Part shown: piece by piece, positions 52,380 to 60,700 of the stretch | Position numbering within the stretch: the first letter of the stretch is position 1 | How the letters are laid out: every line of letters begins with the position of its first letter | Assembly: GCF_900302505.1 (NCBI RefSeq) | Contig: NZ_OMOJ01000005.1 | Span: 234,127 to 298,126, forward strand | DNA from: Pseudoprimorskyibacter insulae | Lineage (GTDB): Bacteria > Pseudomonadota > Alphaproteobacteria > Rhodobacterales > Rhodobacteraceae | Direction of reading: 5' to 3' | DNA: 64,000 nt | The notes under the pieces: model-generated | Seen by the model: only the letters and a program-made list of their open reading frames with translations | Database searches by the model: none | Told to the model about the DNA's origin: nothing | Program-made: the position numbers and the translations under genes

Positions 52380-53118
52380 GGCCGCCCCCTAGGTATAATT
52401 CGCGCACCTGCGCATTGGCGGCGATCTCGGACGGGGTGCCTTCGGTCAGAATGCGGCCCTGCACCAGCACCACGATCTTGCGCGCGACGCGGAACACAAG
52501 GTCCATGTCATGTTCGATAATCAGCACCGCCAGATCCTGCGGCAGCCGTTCAATCGCGCGGGTGATCAGGCTGGTTTCTGACGAGGGCACGCCCGCCGCC
52601 GGTTCATCCAGGATCAGGATGCGCGGCTTCAGCGCCAAGGTCAGCGCCATTTCCACCAGCCGCTGCTGACCATAGGCCAGATCGCGAACGGGCTTGTCGG
52701 CCAGATCGCCCAGTTCGAACTGGTCAATCAGGCTTTGAACCTCGGCCTCGATCCCGGCCTCGCCGTCGGCGCGGCGCAGAAGGCGATAGCCCCTGCCCTC
52801 ACGCTCAAGGATCGGCATGCGGATATTGTCGCGCACGGTCAGACGGGGGAACAGCGTGGTGATCTGGAACGTCTTGGCGATGCCCAATTTCACGCGATGC
52901 GCCTCGCCCATGCGGGAAATGTCGCGCCCGTCCAGTCGGATTTCCCCGCCCGAGGGCGCCAGAATGCCCGTCACCAGATTGGCAAAGGTCGATTTCCCCG
53001 CCCCGTTCGGCCCGATCAGCGCCTTGCGGTCGCCGGGTTTCAGGTCAAAGTCGATATTCTCGGACACCACCAAACCGCCAAAGCGTTTGGATAGGCCGCG
53101 CACCTCTAGCCCGGTCAT
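52372..53118 (-). CDS. LivG-type ABC ATPase (cluster 2)
   Basis: 248 aa. Walker A GPNGAGKSTFANLV, signature LAYGQQRLVEMALTL, Walker B ILILDEPAAGVP, switch LIIEHDMDLVF. The LAYGQ form of the signature is normal for LivG. It overlaps its neighbours on both sides by four to eight bases, as expected for one transcript. Confidence 0.92.
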   Translation of the reverse strand: MTGLEVRGLSKRFGGLVVSENIDFDLKPGDRKALIGPNGAGKSTFANLVTGILAPSGGEIRLDGRDISRMGEAHRVKLGIAKTFQITTLFPRLTVRDNIRMPILEREGRGYRLLRRADGEAGIEAEVQSLIDQFELGDLADKPVRDLAYGQQRLVEMALTLALKPRILILDEPAAGVPSSETSLITRAIERLPQDLAVLIIEHDMDLVFRVARKIVVLVQGRILTEGTPSEIAANAQVRELYLGGGHD

Positions 53119-54041
53119 TTGCGGCCTCCTTTCAGGGCGTGGCCCAGCGAAATCAGGCCTGAGGGAAGGAAAAAGACCATCGCCAGAACCATGCCGCCAA
53201 TGACGAACAGCCAGTTGAACGGATCATTCGCGGCGGCCAGATGGTGCACGGTCATGAACAGAACCGTGCCGATGACCGCGCCGTACAGCCGCCCGGTGCC
53301 GCCAAGGATCAGCATGATCAGCGCCTCTGCCGAGAGCGTGAAGCTTAGTGTTTCAAGGCTGACAAGCTGGGTGATCTGCGCGGCCAAGGCACCGCCGATG
53401 CCCGCCACAGCGCCGCCCAGCGTATAGGCCAGCACCAGACGCCAATAGACAGGCGCACCGATGGCCAGCATCCGGTCGCGGCTTTCGTGGATCCCGCGCA
53501 GCGACATCCCGAACGGCGCACGGCCAATCACCGCCAGCGCGGCAAAGACGACGCACACAACAATCAGCGCATACCAATACCCGGTCTGCCCGATGAAATC
53601 GAAGGCAAATAGGCCCAGCACAGGCTCCATCCGGATGCCGCGCAGCCCTTCGGCGCCGCCGGTGATGTCGCGGGCGCGGTTGGCGATCTCAAGGCAGATC
53701 TGCGCCACGGCAATCGTCAGCATGATTGCGGTCAGCCCGTGGGTGCGCATGACGATCAGGCCCGACACAAATGCCAACGCGGCCCCGGCCAGCCCGCCGA
53801 TGATCAAACCGGCCACAGGATCGGCCCAGACGTGGATGGCAAACAGCCCCGCCGCATAGGCCCCCGCGCCATACATGGCGGCTTGGCCCAATGTGGGTAC
53901 CCCCGCATAGCCAAGGATCAGATCAACGGACAGAACCAGCACGATCATAATCAAAATGCGCGTCAGGAAGGCCAGATCATAGGGGAAGACAAAGAAAGCA
54001 GCAGCCGCAAGGGCGACGAAAACGAGGGGTAGAAAACGCAT
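53115..54041 (-). CDS. LivM-type ABC permease (cluster 2)
   Basis: 308 aa, about nine membrane helices. Family marks: SVDLILGYAGVPTLGQAAMY, cytoplasmic loop APFGMSLRGIHESRDRMLAI (EAA-like contact with the ATPases) and GGTGRLYGAVIGTVLF. It shares one base with the LivH-type gene upstream and overlaps the LivG-type gene by four. Confidence 0.92.
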   Translation of the reverse strand: MRFLPLVFVALAAAAFFVFPYDLAFLTRILIMIVLVLSVDLILGYAGVPTLGQAAMYGAGAYAAGLFAIHVWADPVAGLIIGGLAGAALAFVSGLIVMRTHGLTAIMLTIAVAQICLEIANRARDITGGAEGLRGIRMEPVLGLFAFDFIGQTGYWYALIVVCVVFAALAVIGRAPFGMSLRGIHESRDRMLAIGAPVYWRLVLAYTLGGAVAGIGGALAAQITQLVSLETLSFTLSAEALIMLILGGTGRLYGAVIGTVLFMTVHHLAAANDPFNWLFVIGGMVLAMVFFLPSGLISLGHALKGGRK

Positions 54042-54901
54042 CAGACCCTCCCCAGCAGGCCGTTGGGCCGGATAACAAGCAGCAGCGTGACAAGGCCAAG
54101 GAAAGTGAGCGTGGCCAGATCGGGGGCCAGATAGCGCGCCGCGGTTTCCAGAAGCCCCAGCCCCAGCGCGGCGGCGAATGATCCCGCGATAGAGCCCATA
54201 CCGCCCACAGCCACGACGATCAGAAACAGCACCATGTAGCGCAGCGGGTAATAGGCATCAATCGGCAGCAGTTCGGCCCCCAGAACGCCGCCCAAAGCGG
54301 CCAGACCCGCGCCAAGTGCAAAGGTCGCCATATAGATCAGCCCTGTGTCGATCCCTAGCGACGAGGCAATGTCGCGGTTGTCGACGGCGGCCCGCAGACG
54401 GATACCAAAGCGCGTTTTATCCAGCAGCGCCCAAAGCCCCAAGGCCACCAGCGCCCCCGCCGCGATCACCGCCAAACGATGTGCGGGCAGCGTGCGGAAC
54501 CCCAGATCAACCACGCGGTTCAACCCCTCGGGCAGGCCAATCGTCAACAGGGCCGAGCCTTGCCACAGGTTGACCGTAGCGATCATGAGGAAGGTCAAAC
54601 CGATGGTTGCCAGAACCTGTTGAAGCTCTCCGAAGCCGTAGATGCGGCGGTAGATTACGCGCTCAAGCGGCAGGGCAATCGCCATCGTGCCCGCCAGCGC
54701 CACAGCCAGCCCGGCCCAGTAGCCAAGCCCCAGATCCTGCGCGGCCCAATGGGCCAAGGTGCCGCCGATCAGGGCAAAGCCCCCATGGGCCAGATTGACC
54801 ACGCGCATCAAGCCCATCGTCACCGATAGCCCGACCGCGATCATGAACAGGATCATGCCATAGGCGACCCCATCCACGAGGATATTCAGAAATAAATCCA
54901 T
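54041..54901 (-). CDS. LivH-type ABC permease (cluster 2)
   Basis: 286 aa, about eight membrane helices. VDGVAYGMILFMIAVGLSV at the N-terminus, MRVVNLAHGGFALIGG and GMGSIAGSFAAALGLGLLE are typical. The ATG at 54901 begins MDLFLNILVDGVAYG; an in-frame extension to 54985 crosses the intercistronic hairpin and is not family-like. Confidence 0.92.
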   Translation of the reverse strand: MDLFLNILVDGVAYGMILFMIAVGLSVTMGLMRVVNLAHGGFALIGGTLAHWAAQDLGLGYWAGLAVALAGTMAIALPLERVIYRRIYGFGELQQVLATIGLTFLMIATVNLWQGSALLTIGLPEGLNRVVDLGFRTLPAHRLAVIAAGALVALGLWALLDKTRFGIRLRAAVDNRDIASSLGIDTGLIYMATFALGAGLAALGGVLGAELLPIDAYYPLRYMVLFLIVVAVGGMGSIAGSFAAALGLGLLETAARYLAPDLATLTFLGLVTLLLVIRPNGLLGRV

Positions 54902-54917
54902 CTGCTTTTTCCGATGC

Positions 54918-54943
54918 GGCGGGCCAGCCAAAGCCAGCCCGCC
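54918..54943 (-). promoter_or_regulatory. Intercistronic hairpin after binding-protein gene (cluster 2)
   Basis: GGCGGGC (54918-54924) pairs with GCCCGCC (54937-54943), 12-base loop, in the 49-base gap between the binding-protein stop and the LivH-type start. It parallels the hairpin at 34805 in cluster 1 and may favour higher binding-protein expression. Confidence 0.45.
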
Positions 54944-54950
54944 TGCCCCA

Positions 54951-56114
54951 TCACTTGCCCCAGCCCAGATCGCCAACCGTGGCAATCACGCCGGTTTCGG
55001 CATTCTCCAGCAGGCCGGTTTCGGCATTGCGGGCAACCTCACGCAGATAGACGTTCTGAACCACGGTGCGGGTTTCAGGATCCATCTTCAGCGGGCCGCG
55101 CGGGCTTTCCCATTCCAGACCAAGCGCCGATTCAACTGCCTTGGGGCCATCGGCGCCCGCCACCTCAACCATGTGGTAGATCAGGTGCACGCCATCATAG
55201 GCCCCAACCGAGGCCCAGTTGGCCACCGCTCCGGGGTGCAGTTCCTCAAGCTTGGCAAGGAAATCGCGGTTCATTTGGGAATCATGCGCCGCCGAGTAGT
55301 GGTAGGCGGTGGTCAGGCCAATCGCCATATCGCCAAGGCCCTGAAGGTTGCTTTCCTCAGTCTCAGCCGTGCCAAGGAACTTGATCCCCGCGTCGCGCAG
55401 ACCGTTTTCGTTATAGGTTTTGGTGTAGGTGAAGGTAGGCGGGCCACCCGGCAGGAAGGTAAAGACGGCCTCGGGGGCCCGATCCTTCACGCGCTGCAAG
55501 AACGGCGTGAAATCCGTGGTCGAGAGCGGCATCCGCAGGCTTTCCAGAACCGTGCCGCCCTTGGCCTCAAACGCAGCCTTAAAGGCGTTTTCAGCGTCAA
55601 TTCCGGGGCCGTAATCGGTGACAGTGGTGATCGCGGTCTTGATCCCCTGATCATAGGCCCAATCGGCCAAAGGCGCGGACACCTGCCACAGCGTATAGCT
55701 GGTGCGCAGGTAATAATCGCTTTGCGCGTTGATGGCCGAGGTCGCGGCGTTGAAAATCACCGTCGGCGTTTGCGTCTGCTCAATCGCCGGGGCGACGGCC
55801 AAAGCGTTGGGCGTAAAGGTGAACCCGGCGAGGTAGTCAACCTTATCCTTGATCAGCAGCTCTTGCGCCAAGCTGCGCGACTGATCGGGGTTCGGGCCGC
55901 CCACGTCTTTGTAGATGAACTCGATGTCATGGCCGCCCGCGCTGGTGCCGTGCTGCGCCTGATAGACGTCAATCGCGTTTTGATAGAGCGTGCCATAGAT
56001 CGCGAACGGCCCCGAGAACGGCGCGATGACGCCCACCTTGATCGTATCGGCACCGGCCTGCGCGGCAATCATACCTGCGGCAAACGCCACCGTTGTTGTC
56101 AACTTCATTGTCAT
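54951..56114 (-). CDS. Periplasmic binding protein of liv-type ABC importer (cluster 2)
   Basis: 387 aa. Signal peptide MTMKLTTTVAFAAGMIAAQAGA. Mature type I periplasmic fold: TIKVGVIAPFSGPFAIYG, FIYKDVGGPNPDQSRSLAQE, VDYLAGFTFTPNALAVAP. It resembles binding proteins for aromatic acids more than classical LivK, but that is an impression. The ATG at 56114 follows GGGAGGAACGC; a start at 56108 is possible, earlier ones are not. It is the first gene of a seven- or eight-gene operon (importer, P450, ferredoxin, possibly MarR); its ligand is probably the P450 substrate. Confidence 0.9.
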   Translation of the reverse strand: MTMKLTTTVAFAAGMIAAQAGADTIKVGVIAPFSGPFAIYGTLYQNAIDVYQAQHGTSAGGHDIEFIYKDVGGPNPDQSRSLAQELLIKDKVDYLAGFTFTPNALAVAPAIEQTQTPTVIFNAATSAINAQSDYYLRTSYTLWQVSAPLADWAYDQGIKTAITTVTDYGPGIDAENAFKAAFEAKGGTVLESLRMPLSTTDFTPFLQRVKDRAPEAVFTFLPGGPPTFTYTKTYNENGLRDAGIKFLGTAETEESNLQGLGDMAIGLTTAYHYSAAHDSQMNRDFLAKLEELHPGAVANWASVGAYDGVHLIYHMVEVAGADGPKAVESALGLEWESPRGPLKMDPETRTVVQNVYLREVARNAETGLLENAETGVIATVGDLGWGK

Positions 56115-56254
56115 GCGTTCCTCCCTTGCATGTGTGAAACAGCCAGTCGTGCACATAGAGGCATCGGCCCCTGCCCCAAGCCACGGGACAAGGCCGGCGC
56201 GATCCGCGCCCGACAGGTTGTTTCGGGGTGTGTCGATCCCTCCCAAGACTCGAC

Positions 56255-56270
56255 AGTTGATTCCTCAACT
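56255..56270. promoter_or_regulatory. Palindromic operator candidate 1 (TTGA-N4-TCAA)
   Basis: AGTTGA-TTCC-TCAACT, perfect 6-bp arms. It is 141 bases upstream of the importer operon start (minus strand). Its centre is 38 bases from a second palindrome with the same core. Size and symmetry fit a MarR-type dimer; the MarR gene at the far end of the operon is the natural candidate. Confidence 0.5.
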
Positions 56271-56292
56271 ATGCATCATTACGCATGTCGAA

Positions 56293-56308
56293 GGTTGATT
56301 TGTCAACC
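56293..56308. promoter_or_regulatory. Palindromic operator candidate 2 (TTGA-N4-TCAA)
   Basis: GGTTGA-TTTG-TCAACC, perfect 6-bp arms, just before a TTGACA hexamer (56313-56318) on the plus strand. Same core as the palindrome at 56255. Confidence 0.5.
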
Positions 56309-56482
56309 AATTTTGACACAACCAGACGAAATTCCAACTTTTGCGAATACCCGCAATCCTTCGCGTAACATCCCGCACAAAGGAACCAACTGTTAAGGCT
56401 AACTGCCTAGAGTGGCGTTCCGTTATCCTTTTCAGGACCGGCCAGTTTGCCGACCCGCCCTCTGTCACAACTGTTAGGTCAC

Positions 56483-57400
56483 ATGCTTCGATCCTTGATC
56501 CTTTGGTCGGCTGCGGCGCTTATGTTCGCGATGTTCGGCCCCTTGTCGGCCAGCCCACGGTTGGCGGCGATCGTGGTGACCGACGCCCACACGCCCATTT
56601 CGGAACCAATGATCACGGCTGCGCTGCGTGAAATGACCGATGCGGGGTATCAAACGCTGGTGCTGGAACATCACGGCGATCTGTCATCAGAAACCGCGAT
56701 CTTGGCCGGGCTGGTCCAAACCGGCACATCGGCCATCCTGATGGAACCCGCCGATATTCTGCGATCCTCTGATACGGTGGAAACCCTGCGCCGGTCAGGG
56801 GCGTCTGTCGTTATTGTTGGCACCCCTTTGAAGAATGACGGTTTTGCCAGTGCACAGGTCTATGCCGACGAAGTCCGGTGCGCCCGCATGGGCGCCGCCG
56901 AAATGGCGGATCTGATCGGGCAAGGCACTTATTTTGAACTGTTCGGATCCCCCGATGACCCGCAGGCTGAGGTGCGATCAGGCGCGTTTCGCGAAGAAAT
57001 GCAGCAGCACAGTTTGATTGATCGAACCGGGTTCGAAGTGGCTGATGGGTCATACGAAATGGCCCGCCTGTTGACCTTTAGCATGATGTCCACCGATTGG
57101 ACGGTTGAGGGGATCCTGGCCGCTGACGATCCGATGGCCTTGGGCGCTGTGGACACCCTACGCGAATTGGGGCAACTGGATCAGGTCGCCGTAGGTGGCT
57201 TCGGCGGCACCGCCGACGCCCTGCTTGCGGTACAAAACGGGGATTTGGCCTTTACCGTCATCCTGCCGCAAGCCCAGATCGGCACCATCGCAGCCAAGGC
57301 GGCAATCTCGGTCGCCAAGACGGGCAGCACCGGCCTGATCCACGAACGTGAAATGCTGGACTGCACGCTATTTGCCCGCAGCGAAGTAACCAGCCCGTAG
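56483..57400 (+). CDS. Orphan sugar-type periplasmic binding protein
   Basis: 305 aa. Signal peptide MLRSLILWSAAALMFAMFGPLSA, then a ribose-binding-protein-like fold (LAAIVVTDAHTPISEPMITA, ILMEPADILRSSDTVETLRR, GILAADDPMALGAVDTLREL, AVGGFGGTADALLAV). It lacks adjacent permease or ATPase genes, so it may serve a transporter elsewhere or act as a sensor component. Two Cys (EVRCARMG and MLDCTLFA) could pair. The ATG at 56483 starts the signal peptide directly; an in-frame start 12 codons earlier is less likely. Confidence 0.82.
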   Translation: MLRSLILWSAAALMFAMFGPLSASPRLAAIVVTDAHTPISEPMITAALREMTDAGYQTLVLEHHGDLSSETAILAGLVQTGTSAILMEPADILRSSDTVETLRRSGASVVIVGTPLKNDGFASAQVYADEVRCARMGAAEMADLIGQGTYFELFGSPDDPQAEVRSGAFREEMQQHSLIDRTGFEVADGSYEMARLLTFSMMSTDWTVEGILAADDPMALGAVDTLRELGQLDQVAVGGFGGTADALLAVQNGDLAFTVILPQAQIGTIAAKAAISVAKTGSTGLIHEREMLDCTLFARSEVTSP

Positions 57401-57767
57401 CATTCCCTCAATTCTGGTATTGGCGGTTGGCCCAAAGGGCATATCGCGGTACAATTTCAGCAATCAAATTCCTCAGAATGAAAGTTTAACAAAACGGGGG
57501 ACAACGCCAGGACGGCACATAATCGCGATCATAGTGACATACTGGCCTGCAAGCCATTGATGCTGCTATGACATTCGGCCACTTGATACAGTTCAAACGC
57601 CCGTTCGGACAATGATCCTGACACCCAACCAGACGCGCCGCATTCGGTGAATCATCGGCTGGCAGCGTTGCAGGGTGCTTTGGCGGCACCGCAATCACAC
57701 CAATGACTTTGCCGCATTCCCCCGACTTATTTCAACATTTTCAACGTTTTTGCAGACACCAATTCCT
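57401..57767. other. 367-base region before the large RTX gene
   Basis: No convincing gene. The first 100 bases are AT-richer than average and may hold the promoter. A 70-codon Cys-rich open frame on the minus strand (57486-57698) lacks supporting signals and was rejected. Confidence 0.5.
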
Positions 57768-60700
57768 ATGACCCAAACCGACGCCAAACAAATCAGCCCA
57801 ATCGCTTCTGCATTTTTGATTGACGATGGCCGATCATCCTATGGACCCCGGATCGCAGCGCTAAATGGCGGGACTGTGGTCGCCGTTTGGGAAGAGTCGA
57901 TTTCTTATGAGACCATCCTGAAAGCCCAAATGTTTTCCCAAGATGGGACAGCAATTGGATCAGAATTTATCGTCGGCGATATCGGATCTGGCACCCCTTG
58001 GAGAGAAGACGGCTGGGCCGAGGTTGTCGCCCTGTCAGATGGCGGGTTCGTGGTCACATGGGCCCGCGAAGACGGGCAAGGCACCGATTTGGGAATTTTC
58101 GTAGCCCGCTACTCGGCCTCAGGGCGTCAAACCGGCACGACGACCCGGATTGATTCAGTCGACGGGTTCTACGAATACGACGTGTCGGTCGCAGCGCTTT
58201 CGAACGGTGGTTTCGCGTTTGCGTGGTCCCGGTTTGGCGCGGACGCAACGGGCGACAACGATGTGCACCTGCGTATGTTTTCTGCTGGTATGGCCCCCAC
58301 AACGCCGGAAATTCTGGTCAATCAATACGTCGACAATACGCAGAACTTTGCCAATGTCACCCAGTTGACCAACGGCAATGTCGTCGTCACGTGGCGCAAC
58401 TATCGTGACCCCGACGGCAGCAGCGACGCAATTTACGCGCGTGTGTTTGACCCTGCCGGGCACCCCGTTACGGACGAGGTTCGGGTCAATACGGTTGGCC
58501 TTGGCGCGTCCTACCCTGAAATCATTGCCTTGGCTTCGGGCGGGTTTCTTGTGGCATGGGCCCGTCCCGGTGCCGGTATGGTTGGGCAGATATTCGACGC
58601 CGATGGCACCGCCACCGGAGATCTGCTGACCCTTTCCGCAGGGTCGAGCTTTCACACGCCCGTTATCACGCCATTGCGGGACGGTGGGTTCGCCCTGATG
58701 ACCCGAACCGGATCAACATACCACGATGACAGCGTTCGCCTGCAAAGGTTCAGCGATCTTGGAGCAGAGATCGGCACGACCAAGATCCTGAGCGATGGGC
58801 CAACTGTGTACGAACATCCCCTTGATTTGTCGCAAAATACCAATGGTGATCTTGTGGCGGTCTGGCGATCCGGTTCAAGCGGCGGGGCCAACCCAACCTA
58901 TGCCCAAGTCTTTCGGGTAAATTCGACGCCGGACGGGCAGATCGACATCGGCGGCGTCTTTGAGCAGGGCCAAACCCTGGCCGCCACGGCGCAGATCACC
59001 GACGATGACGGGATGTCGACCAGCACACTGCACTATCAATGGCTGCGCGATGGGGCCGCCATCGACGGGGCCACGGGCACAAACTATGCTTTGGTTCAAT
59101 CAGATGTTGGCCACGCGATCAGTGTGGCGCTGCAATACACCGATGATCTTGGAACGCCCGAGACTGTCACCTCGGCCTCTGGCGTCGTGGCGAACGTCAA
59201 CGACCCGGTTGTCGGGGTGCCGGTCATCTTTGGGACCGCGGTTCAGGGTCAGACCATTTACGCAAGAACAACCGACATCGAAGACCCCGACGGGGTTGGC
59301 GAGATTTCGTTTCAGTGGCTGATGAACGGCGCCGTATTGACCGATAGGACCACCTCCGGCCTGCGCCTGACCCAAGACCACGTGGGCCAGACCATTTCTG
59401 TTCGTATTGCCTTCGTTGACGGAGGCGGCACGCAGGAAACGGCGACAAGCGAGGGTGTGCCGGTCAGCAATCTGAACGATCTGCCCGAAGGCAAACCCAG
59501 TCTTGTCGGCGACGCGCAAGAGGACTCCGTCCTGCTCATTGATGCAGGCGGCATCGCGGATGAGGACGGGCTTGGCCAATTTTCATACGAATGGCTGCGG
59601 AATGGAGTGGCCATTGAGGGTGCAACAGGCACGCAAATCACGCTGGGCGACGCCGATAGCGGCCAGATGATCTCGGGCCGGGTTCGCTACACGGACAAAT
59701 TTGGCACCGAAGAAACGGTTGAAAGCGCATCGGTTTCGATCAGAAATGTCAACGATCGCCCAACCGGCTTGCCGGTTTTGGAAGGGACTGCGGCAGTCGG
59801 CTTTGAACTGCGTGCCGATACTTCGGCGATTGGCGACAACGATGGCCTAGGCCAGTTTTCCTATCAATGGCTTCGAAATGGCAATGACATTCTGGGGGCC
59901 ACCGAAGAACGATACACGCCCACGGCCTCTGATCAGGACGATTTAATCGCGGTGCGCATTCGCTACACCGACGCGCATGGCACTGTTGAAACACTGCAAT
60001 CCGCGGCTTCAACCATTGGTCGGATCAATATTCCGCCTCAGGGCCTTCCAACTGTCACGGGCACCGAACGGCTCGGATCAACGCTGACCGCTCAGACCGA
60101 TAGCATTGATGATCCCGATGGACTTGGGACGTTTCAATTGCAATGGCTGCGCAATGGGCAGCCGATCGTTGGGGCCACCGGCGACAGCTATACGCTTGTC
60201 GCGCTGGATGACGGGGCCTTGCTGACGTTGCGGGTGCAATATGTCGATGGGCAGGGCACACAAGAGACCGTCACCTCATCCCCCAAGACAATTCAGTTTC
60301 CGCAAAACTCTCCGGCACAGGGCGCAATTACGATCACCAGCGCGGGGCCCTATTACGTTGGCGACATTCTTTCGATGATTGAAACCATCGACGACCCCGA
60401 TGGCTTTGCCAGCGCCTTCAGCCGCCAATGGCTGCGCAACGGCGAACCAATTCTCGGGGCGACCAACCAATCCTATCGTCTGACTGAAGACGATGTCGGC
60501 CAACAGATTTCGATCAGGACCAGCTATACCGATGGGCTGGGCCACCAAGAGGTTGTCTACAGCCGAAACTCAGTAACGGTGACCGAAGTTTTGGCACCCC
60601 CTGCCCCGACGAATTTCTCAGACCAGTTCTGGGTTCTGAACGACAAGACCCATACTCCGGTCGACCCATTCATAGCCGCGCTGACCGGTGGCGGCTTCGT

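Larger units (their letters stand above)
56115..56482. other. Divergent promoter region between binding-protein genes
   Basis: 368 bases without a gene. It contains the two TTGA-N4-TCAA palindromes listed separately and, for the plus strand, a TTGACA hexamer at 56313-56318. The rest near 56160-56240 is GC-rich and shows nothing recognisable. Confidence 0.6.

Noticed and set aside
57486..57698. Cys-rich 70-codon frame on the minus strand
   Set aside because: GTG start without ribosome site, no signal peptide, no recognised pattern; lies in the probable promoter region of the RTX gene.
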